From contig CAKTNS010000035.1 in NCBI GenBank assembly GCA_934589225.1, positions 1 through 29,989 of the forward strand: DNA of 29,989 nt, read 5' to 3'. The translations under genes and the position numbers were made by a program. The notes beneath the pieces were generated by a model. It did not search any database. It was given only the letters and a program-made list of their open reading frames with translations, and was not told the origin of the DNA. Shown here piece by piece: positions 21,735 through 29,146 of this stretch; position 1 is the stretch's first letter; every line of letters begins with the position of its first letter. The DNA comes from an uncultured Oscillospiraceae bacterium (GTDB lineage Bacteria > Bacillota > Clostridia > Oscillospirales > Oscillospiraceae).

Positions 21735-23981
21735 TCAACCGTTCCAGGCCCTTACAGAGGCAATGGCTTGATTGTATAGGGATACCACCGTATCTTTGTT
21801 GGAAGCATTGAACATGCAGGCCACCAGATAGCATTCCCCGTTGATCATTGCCGCGGCGCAGCTGAAATTCTTGTTGGAGATGGTAAAGTCATAGGCTAGC
21901 CATTCCGCCCCGCCGGAGGAGAAGGTGTAGGTTTCGTTGTTGGTGCCGCTGACCCGCTTGTTGTAATTGATCACGTCCTCCGGCGAATACAGGCCGTATT
22001 CATAGGCCTTGCCCACCTCCACGGCGCAGCCCTCTCCGATGGCGGCGTTTCGGTCTGCCTGGGTGGGGTAGAGGAACAGCTCGTGAACGGTGCCGATGCC
22101 GTATACATTCATCTCCACCTCCATGTCCGCCCCGCCGCCCTGGGCCAGGGCACTGTCCGCAATCACCTTGATGCCTGCCCGTTCCGCGTAATACACCTGA
22201 TAGGTGATGTCGGGAGCGCCCTTGCTGCGGAAAGAACGGATGACGGTTTGGAGCTCCGCCGCCGCAGCCTCGTCGCCCTTGGGATAGGCCCCAATGAGGA
22301 AATAACAGCCGCAGCCGTAGCCCTCCACCCCCATGACGACCATTTCCATGGCGGTGCCGTCAATGTCCGTGGCCTCAAAATAGATCTGGTAGGCATCCGC
22401 GCTTCCCACACGGTCCGGCCCGGCGGTCAGGATTTGGTAGTCCGTCACCTTCCATTCCTCCATCATGGCCTCCACGATGGCCTCCCGCTGGGATTCCACA
22501 TCGGAAAGGTCATAAATAGGACCGTCAATGATCCAGTAATAGTCCGCCATAATGCCCCGGCCCTGTTGTTCATCGATAAAGCTCATGCCGCTGGTGGATG
22601 CCGTGTACCCTTGCGGAATCTGGATCGTGGCGTTGAGAGAACCAAGATCCCATTCTTCCATAGCGGCAGCCGGTTCCGTGCTTTGGGTGGGAGACGCTGG
22701 GACATCAGATGCCTGGGTGGGCTCCATGTTGATGAGGGGCTGATCAATCACCGGGGTGCTGCTGCCGCCCCTTCCCGTGGGCGTTGTGTTCTTGCCGCCG
22801 GAGAGGGCCATGGGCAGAATAACGCACAGGGCGATCACCGCCAGCACCCCGCCGGCGGACACGAAGGCAATCGTGGGGTTGGCCTTCAGATAGGAAAGCA
22901 GCCGGGGAACAATGGACGCCTTTTCCGGAGTGGCTTCCGCACCTTGCCGGACCGGGCTTTTGCGGGCGGTTTTCCCGGCGGCTCCGGTACGCTGGCTGCC
23001 GCCGGTCACCCGGTCCTCCAGGGAGGGGCGGCCATTCAAGGCAAGGATGAAGGATTCCATATTGGGAAACCGGTCCTGGGTCCTTACTGCCAGAGCCTTC
23101 ATAATGGCGTTTTCCGCAGAACCCGGAATGGAGATTCCCAACTCAGAGGGGGACTTGATCCGGTCGCCGTGGATGCGCTCAATGGAGTCCGGCGGTAGCT
23201 GCCCGGTAATGCAGCGGTACAGCGTGGCCCCCATGGCGTATACGTCCGTCCAGGGCCCCTGATTGCCGTGGCTGGAGTATTGCTCTTCCGGGGCATAGCC
23301 GTGCTTTAAAATGACCGACACGCTTTTCCCGTCGCCGGAGGCAAACCTGGCCGCCCCAAAATCCAACAGGCGGCTTTCGCCCTTGGCGGTGATGTAGATG
23401 TTGTCCGGGCTGATGTCCCGGTGCAGCAGGTGCATCCCATGGACCTGAATCAGGGCCTCCATAATGGGCTGCAGGAAGGCGAGGGCCTGGCTGTAGGGAA
23501 TTTTCCCGCCGTTCTTTTCCAGATATGCTTTCAGGCTCATGCCGTCAATATATTCCATGACGAAATAGGCCGTGCCGTTTTCCTTAAAATAGTTCTGCAC
23601 CGAGACGATATTGGGGGTGCTTTGCAGCTTGGCAAGGATTTTTGCCTCCTCCAAAAACCGCTCCATGCCGTACCGGTAGTCTTCCTCCACCCGTCCGGTC
23701 AGGGCCACGCTGTAGCGGTCAGCGTGCCGTGTGGCCAGGGCGGAGGGCATATATTCCTTGATGGCGACCTTGATTTCCAGAGTCAGGTCATACCCTAGAT
23801 AGGTGATGCCAAAGCCGCCGATGCCCAGCACCTTTCCCACCAGGTATCTGCCGTTCAGGATCGTCCCCAGGGGCAGGGCCAGATAGGGCTGCTCCTCCTG
23901 GTCATCGAACCCGCAGCGGGGACACCGCTGCCCCGGCTCTTTTTCCGTAAAACAGCCATAACAAATACGTTCCGGATTCAT
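21735..23981 (-). CDS. Membrane Ser/Thr protein kinase (PKN2 type) with zinc ribbon
   Basis: A 748-residue protein. The N-terminus is a four-Cys zinc ribbon (C7, C10, C20, C23). The kinase domain (about 45-320) shows GIGGFG (53-58), VAIK with K75, E112, HRDISPDN with D189, DFG at 207-209, and the activation segment HGYAPEEQY. A Pro/basic linker leads to one membrane helix (about 370-393), then a Ser/Thr-rich stalk and about 350 extracytoplasmic residues of no family I recognise, possibly a ligand sensor. ATG 23981 is preferred: AAGGAGGTGG is placed just before it and the zinc ribbon follows; longer frames upstream lack a site. The start overlaps the small upstream gene (ATGA). It is the last gene of a kinase-phosphatase-FHA operon and would phosphorylate proteins read by the FHA domains encoded beside it. 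Confidence 0.9.
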   Translation of the reverse strand: MNPERICYGCFTEKEPGQRCPRCGFDDQEEQPYLALPLGTILNGRYLVGKVLGIGGFGITYLGYDLTLEIKVAIKEYMPSALATRHADRYSVALTGRVEEDYRYGMERFLEEAKILAKLQSTPNIVSVQNYFKENGTAYFVMEYIDGMSLKAYLEKNGGKIPYSQALAFLQPIMEALIQVHGMHLLHRDISPDNIYITAKGESRLLDFGAARFASGDGKSVSVILKHGYAPEEQYSSHGNQGPWTDVYAMGATLYRCITGQLPPDSIERIHGDRIKSPSELGISIPGSAENAIMKALAVRTQDRFPNMESFILALNGRPSLEDRVTGGSQRTGAAGKTARKSPVRQGAEATPEKASIVPRLLSYLKANPTIAFVSAGGVLAVIALCVILPMALSGGKNTTPTGRGGSSTPVIDQPLINMEPTQASDVPASPTQSTEPAAAMEEWDLGSLNATIQIPQGYTASTSGMSFIDEQQGRGIMADYYWIIDGPIYDLSDVESQREAIVEAMMEEWKVTDYQILTAGPDRVGSADAYQIYFEATDIDGTAMEMVVMGVEGYGCGCYFLIGAYPKGDEAAAAELQTVIRSFRSKGAPDITYQVYYAERAGIKVIADSALAQGGGADMEVEMNVYGIGTVHELFLYPTQADRNAAIGEGCAVEVGKAYEYGLYSPEDVINYNKRVSGTNNETYTFSSGGAEWLAYDFTISNKNFSCAAAMINGECYLVACMFNASNKDTVVSLYNQAIASVRAWNG

Positions 23982-24301
23982 GGAACCACCTCCTTGATTT
24001 CCGCGATGACGAAAAGCTCCTCCGATACCTGCCGCACCCGATGGGCATGCCGCAGAAGCAGCGCCTCCAGCCATTTTTCGCTGCCAAATGCCTTGAGAAA
24101 CTCGATTTGCACTTCTAATGGCTCAATGTAAAAGGCCCCCTCGTAGGCAAGCAGACCCTCTCCCGCCGACAGCACCGGAAGCACTCGGGGCTGGGTCATG
24201 CTGCCGTCCTTTGCCAGGTGGAAGATGGCAGTCAGCCCCCGCCCGGCGGCATCCGCCGGGGCTTGCTGTATTTTCCCGTTTTTTAGGCAATACGCTGCCA
24301 T
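23978..24301 (-). CDS. Small conserved-context protein of unknown function
   Basis: A 107-residue soluble protein without recognisable motifs. It has no signal peptide or membrane helix. The first half is beta-rich, and the C-terminal half looks helical (EPLEVQIEFLKAFGSEKWLEALLLRHAHR). AAGGAG lies 9 bases before the ATG and it overlaps the kinase start by four bases, so it is translationally coupled to the kinase. That arrangement suggests an accessory or adaptor for the signalling operon. No function can be named. Confidence 0.75.
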   Translation of the reverse strand: MAAYCLKNGKIQQAPADAAGRGLTAIFHLAKDGSMTQPRVLPVLSAGEGLLAYEGAFYIEPLEVQIEFLKAFGSEKWLEALLLRHAHRVRQVSEELFVIAEIKEVVP

Positions 24302-24307
24302 GATCGT

Positions 24308-25606
24308 TCACTCCTTGGTCACTGCAAATCGGTTGGCGCCGTCAGCCAGGCAGAAGGTATCTCCGGCGTATAGCTTTTCTGCCGCATTGGCCGCCAGCTT
24401 TTTGCCGTTTCCCAGGAAGGTACCGTAGGTAGAGCCCAGGTCTGTAATGACAAAGCAGTCCTCGTTCCGGTCGTAGGAAACTTGACAGTGCCGCCCGCTG
24501 ATACCCGGCGTGTCCCGGTCAAACACAATGTTGCAGGTGGCCGGGTCCCGGCCCAGGACCACCTTGCCTGTCAGAAGGTCAAAGCGCTGCCCCGCGTATT
24601 TCCCCGTGACACCCAGCAGCACGGCCCGCTTTCCGGCGGAACCAGGGCCGCCTCCGGCCTTTTGGGCCCCGGCAAAGGCTGGCGCAGCTTGCCTGATTTT
24701 TCGGTCGGTCACAAGAAGGACAATCCCCCCTGCCAGCATCAGAATACCCATGGGCAAAAATACATAGGCAAACCATCCCGGCACCCGGGAGAGTCCGCCG
24801 CGGGCCATGGTGTATGGGATGTGCTCACTGTCCAGAATTTTCACCAGTTCCCCGGAGGTAATGGCAAAGTTGACCCCTTCGCTCTTGCCCTGCTCATCCA
24901 CGGCACCGGAGGAATTGATGCCGATGAGACACCCACGGTCATCCACCAGGGGGCCGCCGGAATTGCCGTGGTTGATGTAAACGTCCATCTGGAAGGCGTC
25001 ATAATTGCTCCAGGCCGGTTTGGTGCGCTTGCTGATGATGCCGCGGGTCAGGGTGATGTCGTTTTCGTCATAGGTGCTGAACTGCTGGCTGTTGCTGGCC
25101 ACCCCCGGATACCCCAGGGCGTAGGCGGTGTCACCGATGGAAACCGCGTCCGCACTCTTGATGGTAATGGGCTTCCGCTTATCGGTTTTCGAGGGCAATT
25201 TGAGGATGGCAATGTCCTTGTCGTTGGAAGGGGAGTAGTAGACCACTTCTGCGGAAACATACTGGTTTTCCGCCGCCGAGAAATAGACCTGTACCCCGGC
25301 AGAATATACCTGCCCCGCATAGGCCTTGGGACCCATATAGCCGTAATCCACCACATGGCCGTTGGTCACAATGTACTCGACCTCCTCTCCGGCCTTTCCG
25401 ATGGCAAAGCCGGTGCCCATAGCCCCGGCGGACTGGCCGTCGGTGAGCTGAAGGTAAGAGTAGACCATCACAACGCTGTTCCGGGCCTCATAAGGGTCCT
25501 TGCTGCCTCCGCCCCCGAGCCCCAGGATGCCCAAAATCATCAAAACCGCTGCCGCGGCCAGCAGCAATAGGGCAGTTTGCCGCTTGGATATATGTTTGAC
25601 GTTCAT
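24308..25606 (-). CDS. Membrane-anchored trypsin-like serine protease with C-terminal FHA domain
   Basis: A 432-residue protein. An N-terminal signal anchor (about 10-30) precedes an S1-family (Deg-like) protease domain with triad H84 (TNGHVVD), D131 (NDKDIAILKL) and S216 (NHGNSGGPLV). A second membrane helix (about 277-300) returns the chain to the cytoplasm, followed by a basic linker and an FHA domain (about 327-430: LGRDPATCNIVF, ISGRHCQV, DLGSTYGTFLGNGKK). No PDZ domain is present. The layout puts the protease outside and the phosphothreonine reader inside, so cytoplasmic phosphorylation could control an external proteolytic event or the reverse (inference). The ATG follows directly on the phosphatase stop (TAAATG). 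Confidence 0.92.
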   Translation of the reverse strand: MNVKHISKRQTALLLLAAAAVLMILGILGLGGGGSKDPYEARNSVVMVYSYLQLTDGQSAGAMGTGFAIGKAGEEVEYIVTNGHVVDYGYMGPKAYAGQVYSAGVQVYFSAAENQYVSAEVVYYSPSNDKDIAILKLPSKTDKRKPITIKSADAVSIGDTAYALGYPGVASNSQQFSTYDENDITLTRGIISKRTKPAWSNYDAFQMDVYINHGNSGGPLVDDRGCLIGINSSGAVDEQGKSEGVNFAITSGELVKILDSEHIPYTMARGGLSRVPGWFAYVFLPMGILMLAGGIVLLVTDRKIRQAAPAFAGAQKAGGGPGSAGKRAVLLGVTGKYAGQRFDLLTGKVVLGRDPATCNIVFDRDTPGISGRHCQVSYDRNEDCFVITDLGSTYGTFLGNGKKLAANAAEKLYAGDTFCLADGANRFAVTKE

Positions 25607-26533
25607 TTATTCTTCCGCTCCTTTACCGTGATAATGGATTACAATGGCTGTATAGTTGTCCTGACCCGTTTTTTGGGCCGATTGGATCTCCCGCTCCAGC
25701 TTGTCGCAGCAAGCCTGCGGGGGAAGGCCCAGGGCCTCCCGGATCTGTTTCAGGGTCAGGGTGTCGCTGACACCGTCCGAGCACAGCAGCAGCGCGTCTC
25801 CGGGAAGAAGGGGAAAGGGGATGCGGCTGAAGTCACAGTGGACCTCTTCCTTGCCGATATACTCCGAAAGGGCCCCGGCCTGGGGATCGAGAAAGGCCTC
25901 CTCCAGGGGAAAAGCCCCGCCCAGGGCCCGCAGCACCAGTTCGTTCTGATATTCCTGCCGGATATTCAGGCTGTAGAGCTTACCCTCCCGCAGCAGAAAC
26001 AGGTCGCTGTCACCCACACACCAGAAGGAGAGCTGGTTCCCTTTCAACTTAGCGGCCACCAGGGTGGTCCCGCCGTGGCCCCGAAACTGCCGGTACACCC
26101 GGGCGCTGCGCTGCCGGGCCCAGCGGGGAACAAAGCTGTCTTCTTCCCAGGGGAAGAGGCCTACCAGCTCCGCTGCCGTTTCCGTGGCGATTTTTCCTCC
26201 TTCGGCCATGCCACCCATGCCGTCGCACAGCACGGCAAGCAGACCCTCCGTTTCATAACGGTCCATCCGGGAAATGCCGAAGGCATCCTGCTGCTCCTCC
26301 CGGCATCCCAGACCCTGCAAATTGGCAAGCTCCAGCTCCGGCAGCCGAACCGGCTTTGATAAATCGCTGCCGGGCTTCTCCGCTTTTTTCGCCCGCTTCT
26401 TTTTTCGCCGCCGGAAAAGAAAAACAAAGATCAGTGCCAACAGGACCAGCCCCCCTGGGACCGGCACCATCCAGACTCGGATGAAGGGCCCCGGAGGCAG
26501 GGACCGGTTCAGCCATGAAAGTACATGCTCCAT
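25607..26533 (-). CDS. Membrane-anchored PP2C-type protein phosphatase
   Basis: A 308-residue protein. A single membrane helix (about 25-41) is followed by a strongly basic stop-transfer (RRRKKKRAKK), leaving the catalytic part in the cytoplasm. PP2C metal-binding motifs are present: REEQQDAFG (D83), LCDGMGG (D104), GGTTLV, CSDGVSD (D253) and QDNYTA (D292). It should dephosphorylate substrates of the kinase encoded downstream in the same operon. It follows the FHA gene by three bases and abuts the protease gene. The N-terminal anchor differs from the soluble PrpC-type phosphatases usual in Firmicutes. Confidence 0.92.
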   Translation of the reverse strand: MEHVLSWLNRSLPPGPFIRVWMVPVPGGLVLLALIFVFLFRRRKKKRAKKAEKPGSDLSKPVRLPELELANLQGLGCREEQQDAFGISRMDRYETEGLLAVLCDGMGGMAEGGKIATETAAELVGLFPWEEDSFVPRWARQRSARVYRQFRGHGGTTLVAAKLKGNQLSFWCVGDSDLFLLREGKLYSLNIRQEYQNELVLRALGGAFPLEEAFLDPQAGALSEYIGKEEVHCDFSRIPFPLLPGDALLLCSDGVSDTLTLKQIREALGLPPQACCDKLEREIQSAQKTGQDNYTAIVIHYHGKGAEE

Positions 26534-26536
26534 GGC

Positions 26537-27076
26537 CTAGGCCTCATCCCATCGGAAGTTCTCTCCGCACAAGGGCAGAAAAATCAGTCGGCTTTTTCCA
26601 ACTTCAATGATGTCAAAGGCATTCAGTGACCGTACCATTTCCACCTGTTCGTTGTTGCAGTAGGTGATCCCTCGGCTCTGGCCGGGAGAAAGGGAGAATT
26701 TGTTGTGCTTTACGTCATAGGTCACCAGCGCGTGGCTCTCTCTGGATACGGTGTCGTCATCCGTCAGGGCCACATCCATGTCCGCTGCCCGGCCGATGAA
26801 ATTTCTGCCTGCTGTGAGCTTGTAGTCCCTGCCGCGGTTGGGCCCGGCAATGCAGATCAGAAACCCTACGGCGGGGTCAATGCCGATGTTCTTTTTGATG
26901 ATGCCCACGGTCTTGCCCTGGTCCGTATCCGGTATAGCGCCTCCCGGTGCGGCGGCAACGGTTTTTCCGAGGGTGCCCGCCGCCACGGTCTTTCCCACAC
27001 CGGCCCCTTCCCGGCAGTAGGGGCAGCTGTCAAATCGGTTCTCATCATAAAAGTGTCCGTTGTCACATTGCTTCAT
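26537..27076 (-). CDS. Zinc-ribbon FHA-domain protein
   Basis: A 179-residue cytoplasmic protein. The N-terminal CDNGHFYDENRFDSCPYC is a zinc-ribbon-like knuckle. A flexible stretch (about 25-60) carries three GKTV repeats with T30, T39 and T56. The FHA domain (about 70-168) shows FIGRAADMDV, SRESHALVTYD and CNNEQV. It resembles GarA/FHA adaptor proteins that are phosphorylated on an N-terminal threonine and then bind their own FHA domain; the GKTV threonines are candidate sites (inference). AGGAGG lies upstream of the ATG. First gene of the signalling operon. Confidence 0.9.
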   Translation of the reverse strand: MKQCDNGHFYDENRFDSCPYCREGAGVGKTVAAGTLGKTVAAAPGGAIPDTDQGKTVGIIKKNIGIDPAVGFLICIAGPNRGRDYKLTAGRNFIGRAADMDVALTDDDTVSRESHALVTYDVKHNKFSLSPGQSRGITYCNNEQVEMVRSLNAFDIIEVGKSRLIFLPLCGENFRWDEA

Positions 27077-27399
27077 GGTCTTTGTTCCTCCTGAAAGAAA
27101 ATCGTTCGGGGCCCAAGGCAGGCCCCGGGGGTATTGACACCGTTACTATAGCGTTTTCGAAGGAATTTTTGTAGGCCGCTTTGGCGCCAAAGCCACCGAA
27201 CACCGGTGGCGCACCGGCGCCATTTTTACGTTTTGCGCCGATTATTGCTGTATTTACGCTTTTTACACCGGTTTTCAATATCAAGCTTTTCAATAGGGAA
27301 CTGCATGTACTTAGGATGAAATGCGATCCGGAATCGTTGAAAAATGAGGAGGACCATGCTATAATGATTTACAAAAGCGCGGAAGGGGGGACCGGGTAT
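27077..27399. other. Divergent intergenic region with several GC-rich inverted repeats
   Basis: No gene is evident. CGGGGCC (27107-27113) pairs with GGCCCCG (27121-27127). GCTTTGGC/GCCAAAGC is a perfect 16-base palindrome at 27178-27193. CCACCG (27193-27198) pairs with CGGTGG (27204-27209), and CGGCGC (27215-27220) with GCGCCG (27235-27240). TATAGT on the minus strand (27145-27150) could be the -10 of the FHA operon but lacks a convincing -35. The region may bind regulators or form a structured leader; no known element is recognised. Confidence 0.5.
27337..27365 (+). promoter_or_regulatory. Promoter of the membrane LuxR gene
   Basis: TTGAAA (27337-27342) and TATAAT (27360-27365) are 17 bases apart, with TGC before the -10. 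The expected start near 27372 excludes the in-frame ATG at 27364. The AGGAGG at 27347-27352 lies in the promoter spacer and is not a ribosome site. Confidence 0.75.
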
Positions 27400-28806
27400 A
27401 TGACGATTAAAAGGGGATCTATAAAATCGAGTACCGTTTACGCGGTCTTGCTGCTGGGTATCTTTACCTTCCTCTTCCTGGGAACCGAGTACATGTATGT
27501 GAATATGCTCTCATTAAGTGTGGGAGAAGAAAAAACGGTCATCGCCCAGAACTATGCCCTGGGTGTCAGCGCTCTGGGCTTTTTTCTGTATCCCCCGGTC
27601 CGGCGGTTTTTGAAACGGGGCGCAAAGACTGGGCTGCCGGTATTTTTGGCTCTGGTGGCGGTGGGCTGCAACTTTTTCATTCAGCGGCAGGGTTCTTATA
27701 GGTCCACGCTTCTTTCCGGCTTGACATTGTTCCTTGTTCTGGGGTTCCTTGGCAGCATGGTCCACTATCTGTTTTTCAAGCTGGTGGCGGACTGGGCGTA
27801 CCTTGCCCGGCTGGTGGGCCTTTCCTATGGCCTGGGCATCCTGCTGCAATTTTTAAATAACAATCTGATGAGTCTCCAAACCCATGAGGCCTGGGCCTTG
27901 TCCGCAGCCATGCTTGGCCTGGTTGCCATGCTGTCGAAGGCAGAAAAGCTTACCGATGCGGCACCTATAGAAGAGGGCAGCCCCCGGAAAGCCAGCCGCA
28001 GACAGGTGGCCTCCGGTGTCCTTTTGGCGCTGCTCACCGTGCTGATGGCCTGCATTTTCAGTACGCTTGACAATGCGGTCACCCTGCGTCATGGGACAGA
28101 TATCGACATCGGCCAATGGCCCCGGCTCCTGCTGGCGGCAAGCGGCCTGGCTGCCGGATTTTTGTTTGATATTCAAAAGCGCAAATTTATGACCGTCATG
28201 ATGTATTGCGTCATGCTCGTTTCCGTCATCTGCGTGGTGGTGCTCAAGTTGGGGGGCTCGTTTCTGATCGGGCTTCTGGTATTCTATTTTTCGGCGGGAT
28301 TCTTTGCGGTGTTCTTCACCACCTGCTTCCTGGACTTTGCCCGCCTCATGCCCACCCCCGCGGTGTGGACCGGCATGGGCCGTGCCATGAATAACGTCAG
28401 CGCCGCCCTGCTGACCAACGGCTCCGTGGCCCTGCTAGTTTCCGACAGCAGCGGCCTGGTGGCCATCGTCCTGACCTTGGGGCTGTTTGTGGTCGTCAGT
28501 GTGGTGATCTCCCTGTACACCGCCTGGATGACCGCCCCGCCCAGCATCCCTCAAGAGCCTCCCGCGGCCCCGGACCCCGAGGAAGCGTTCCGCCTCCTGT
28601 CAGACACCCTGGACCTGACCCCCAGAGAAGCAGAAGTCTTCGACAAGCTGGTCCGTTCGGAAGAAAGCATTCAGGAAATCGCGGACACCCTATACCTCTC
28701 CCGCCGCACCTGCCAGCGCCATATTGCATCGATCTACGAAAAAGCAGGCGTCAAATCCCGCTTGGGGCTGTACCAAATCTATATCGAAAAGCAGCATGGG
28801 CTGTAA
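27400..28806 (+). CDS. LuxR-type regulator with 12-helix MFS-like membrane domain
   Basis: A 468-residue protein. The first about 375 residues form some twelve membrane helices in an MFS-like pattern (for example VYAVLLLGIFTFLFLG and FLIGLLVFYFSAGFFAVFF). A Pro-rich linker joins a C-terminal LuxR/GerE helix-turn-helix from about L406: LTPREAEVFDKLVRS, IQEIADTLYLSRRTCQRH, IASIYEKAGVKSR. Such one-protein membrane regulators occur in gut Actinobacteria and Clostridia and are presumed to sense a small molecule. ATG 27400 follows GGAAGGGGGG and lies after the predicted transcription start. It is divergent from the kinase/FHA operon, a possible target. A strong hairpin follows the stop. Confidence 0.9.
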   Translation: MTIKRGSIKSSTVYAVLLLGIFTFLFLGTEYMYVNMLSLSVGEEKTVIAQNYALGVSALGFFLYPPVRRFLKRGAKTGLPVFLALVAVGCNFFIQRQGSYRSTLLSGLTLFLVLGFLGSMVHYLFFKLVADWAYLARLVGLSYGLGILLQFLNNNLMSLQTHEAWALSAAMLGLVAMLSKAEKLTDAAPIEEGSPRKASRRQVASGVLLALLTVLMACIFSTLDNAVTLRHGTDIDIGQWPRLLLAASGLAAGFLFDIQKRKFMTVMMYCVMLVSVICVVVLKLGGSFLIGLLVFYFSAGFFAVFFTTCFLDFARLMPTPAVWTGMGRAMNNVSAALLTNGSVALLVSDSSGLVAIVLTLGLFVVVSVVISLYTAWMTAPPSIPQEPPAAPDPEEAFRLLSDTLDLTPREAEVFDKLVRSEESIQEIADTLYLSRRTCQRHIASIYEKAGVKSRLGLYQIYIEKQHGL

Positions 28807-28848
28807 AGGACGAGCAGAATACAGCGGTCCGGCCCTTAAAAAGCAAAA

Positions 28849-28892
28849 AAGAAACGCCGAAAGCCCTGCAATAAAGGCTTTCGGCGTTTCTT
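28849..28892. terminator. Strong hairpin terminator shared by convergent units
   Basis: A perfect 17-bp stem, AAGAAACGCCGAAAGCC with GGCTTTCGGCGTTTCTT, around a 10-base loop. On the minus strand it is followed by TTTTGCTTTTT, a good U-tract; on the plus strand it follows the LuxR gene by 42 bases. Confidence 0.85.
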
Positions 28893-28925
28893 GGCACGCC
28901 AAAAGGGATTCGAACCCCCGACCTT
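28892..28925 (-). pseudogene. tRNA 3'-end remnant (T-arm, acceptor strand, CCA)
   Basis: On the minus strand GGTTCGAATCC forms a T-loop in a GGGGG/CCCTT stem (two G-T pairs). Then comes TTGGCGT, a G and CCA, followed directly by the hairpin terminator. No matching 5' acceptor strand (ACGCCAA) or acceptable D and anticodon arms were found in the next 90 bases, so this is not a complete tRNA. It may be a decayed gene or an attachment-site copy. Confidence 0.35.
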
Positions 28926-28961
28926 CCCCTTGGAATACGGAAGACTTCAGTCTCGGCTGCG

Positions 28962-29141
28962 TCAAGCCAGCTCCTTTTTAAGGGGAGCCAAGGCCACCAC
29001 AACGGTGAATATCCCGCAAAAATACTGGAGGCTTTTGCTTTCTGATACCTTGTCCATGTGATTATGAAGCGGTGCGCCGCCGTCTTTGATGGCCACGCCG
29101 AAGCGCAGGAGCCGTTTCAGGCTGGAGCAGAGTTTCCTCAC
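28962..29141 (-). CDS. Possible small protein downstream of the methyltransferase
   Basis: A 59-codon frame from GTG 29141 to TGA 28962, beginning five bases after the methyltransferase stop. The product is basic at the start (RKLCSSLKRLLRFGVAIKD) and has one hydrophobic patch near the end (YFCGIFTVVVALAPL). Codon third positions are mostly G/C, like real genes here. GGAGG is about 15 bases upstream, too far for a strong site. I do not recognise it; it may be a remnant of a longer gene cut at the adjoining tRNA fragment. Confidence 0.35.
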   Translation of the reverse strand: MRKLCSSLKRLLRFGVAIKDGGAPLHNHMDKVSESKSLQYFCGIFTVVVALAPLKKELA

Positions 29142-29146
29142 CCTAG

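Noticed and set aside
23982..24074. 31-residue extension of the kinase N-terminus
   Set aside because: It overlaps the small upstream gene, and the AAGGAGGTGG site directly precedes the ATG at 23981, where the zinc ribbon begins.
27181..27399. N-terminal extension of the LuxR protein to 27181 or to ATG 27364
   Set aside because: Both starts lie upstream of the TTGAAA-17-TATAAT promoter's transcription start; the extension is Pro/Ala-rich and crosses the palindromes.
28724..28981. Plus-strand frame containing KRDSNPRPSP
   Set aside because: This peptide is the usual false translation of antisense tRNA T-arm sequence; it overlaps the LuxR end and the terminator and has no ribosome site.
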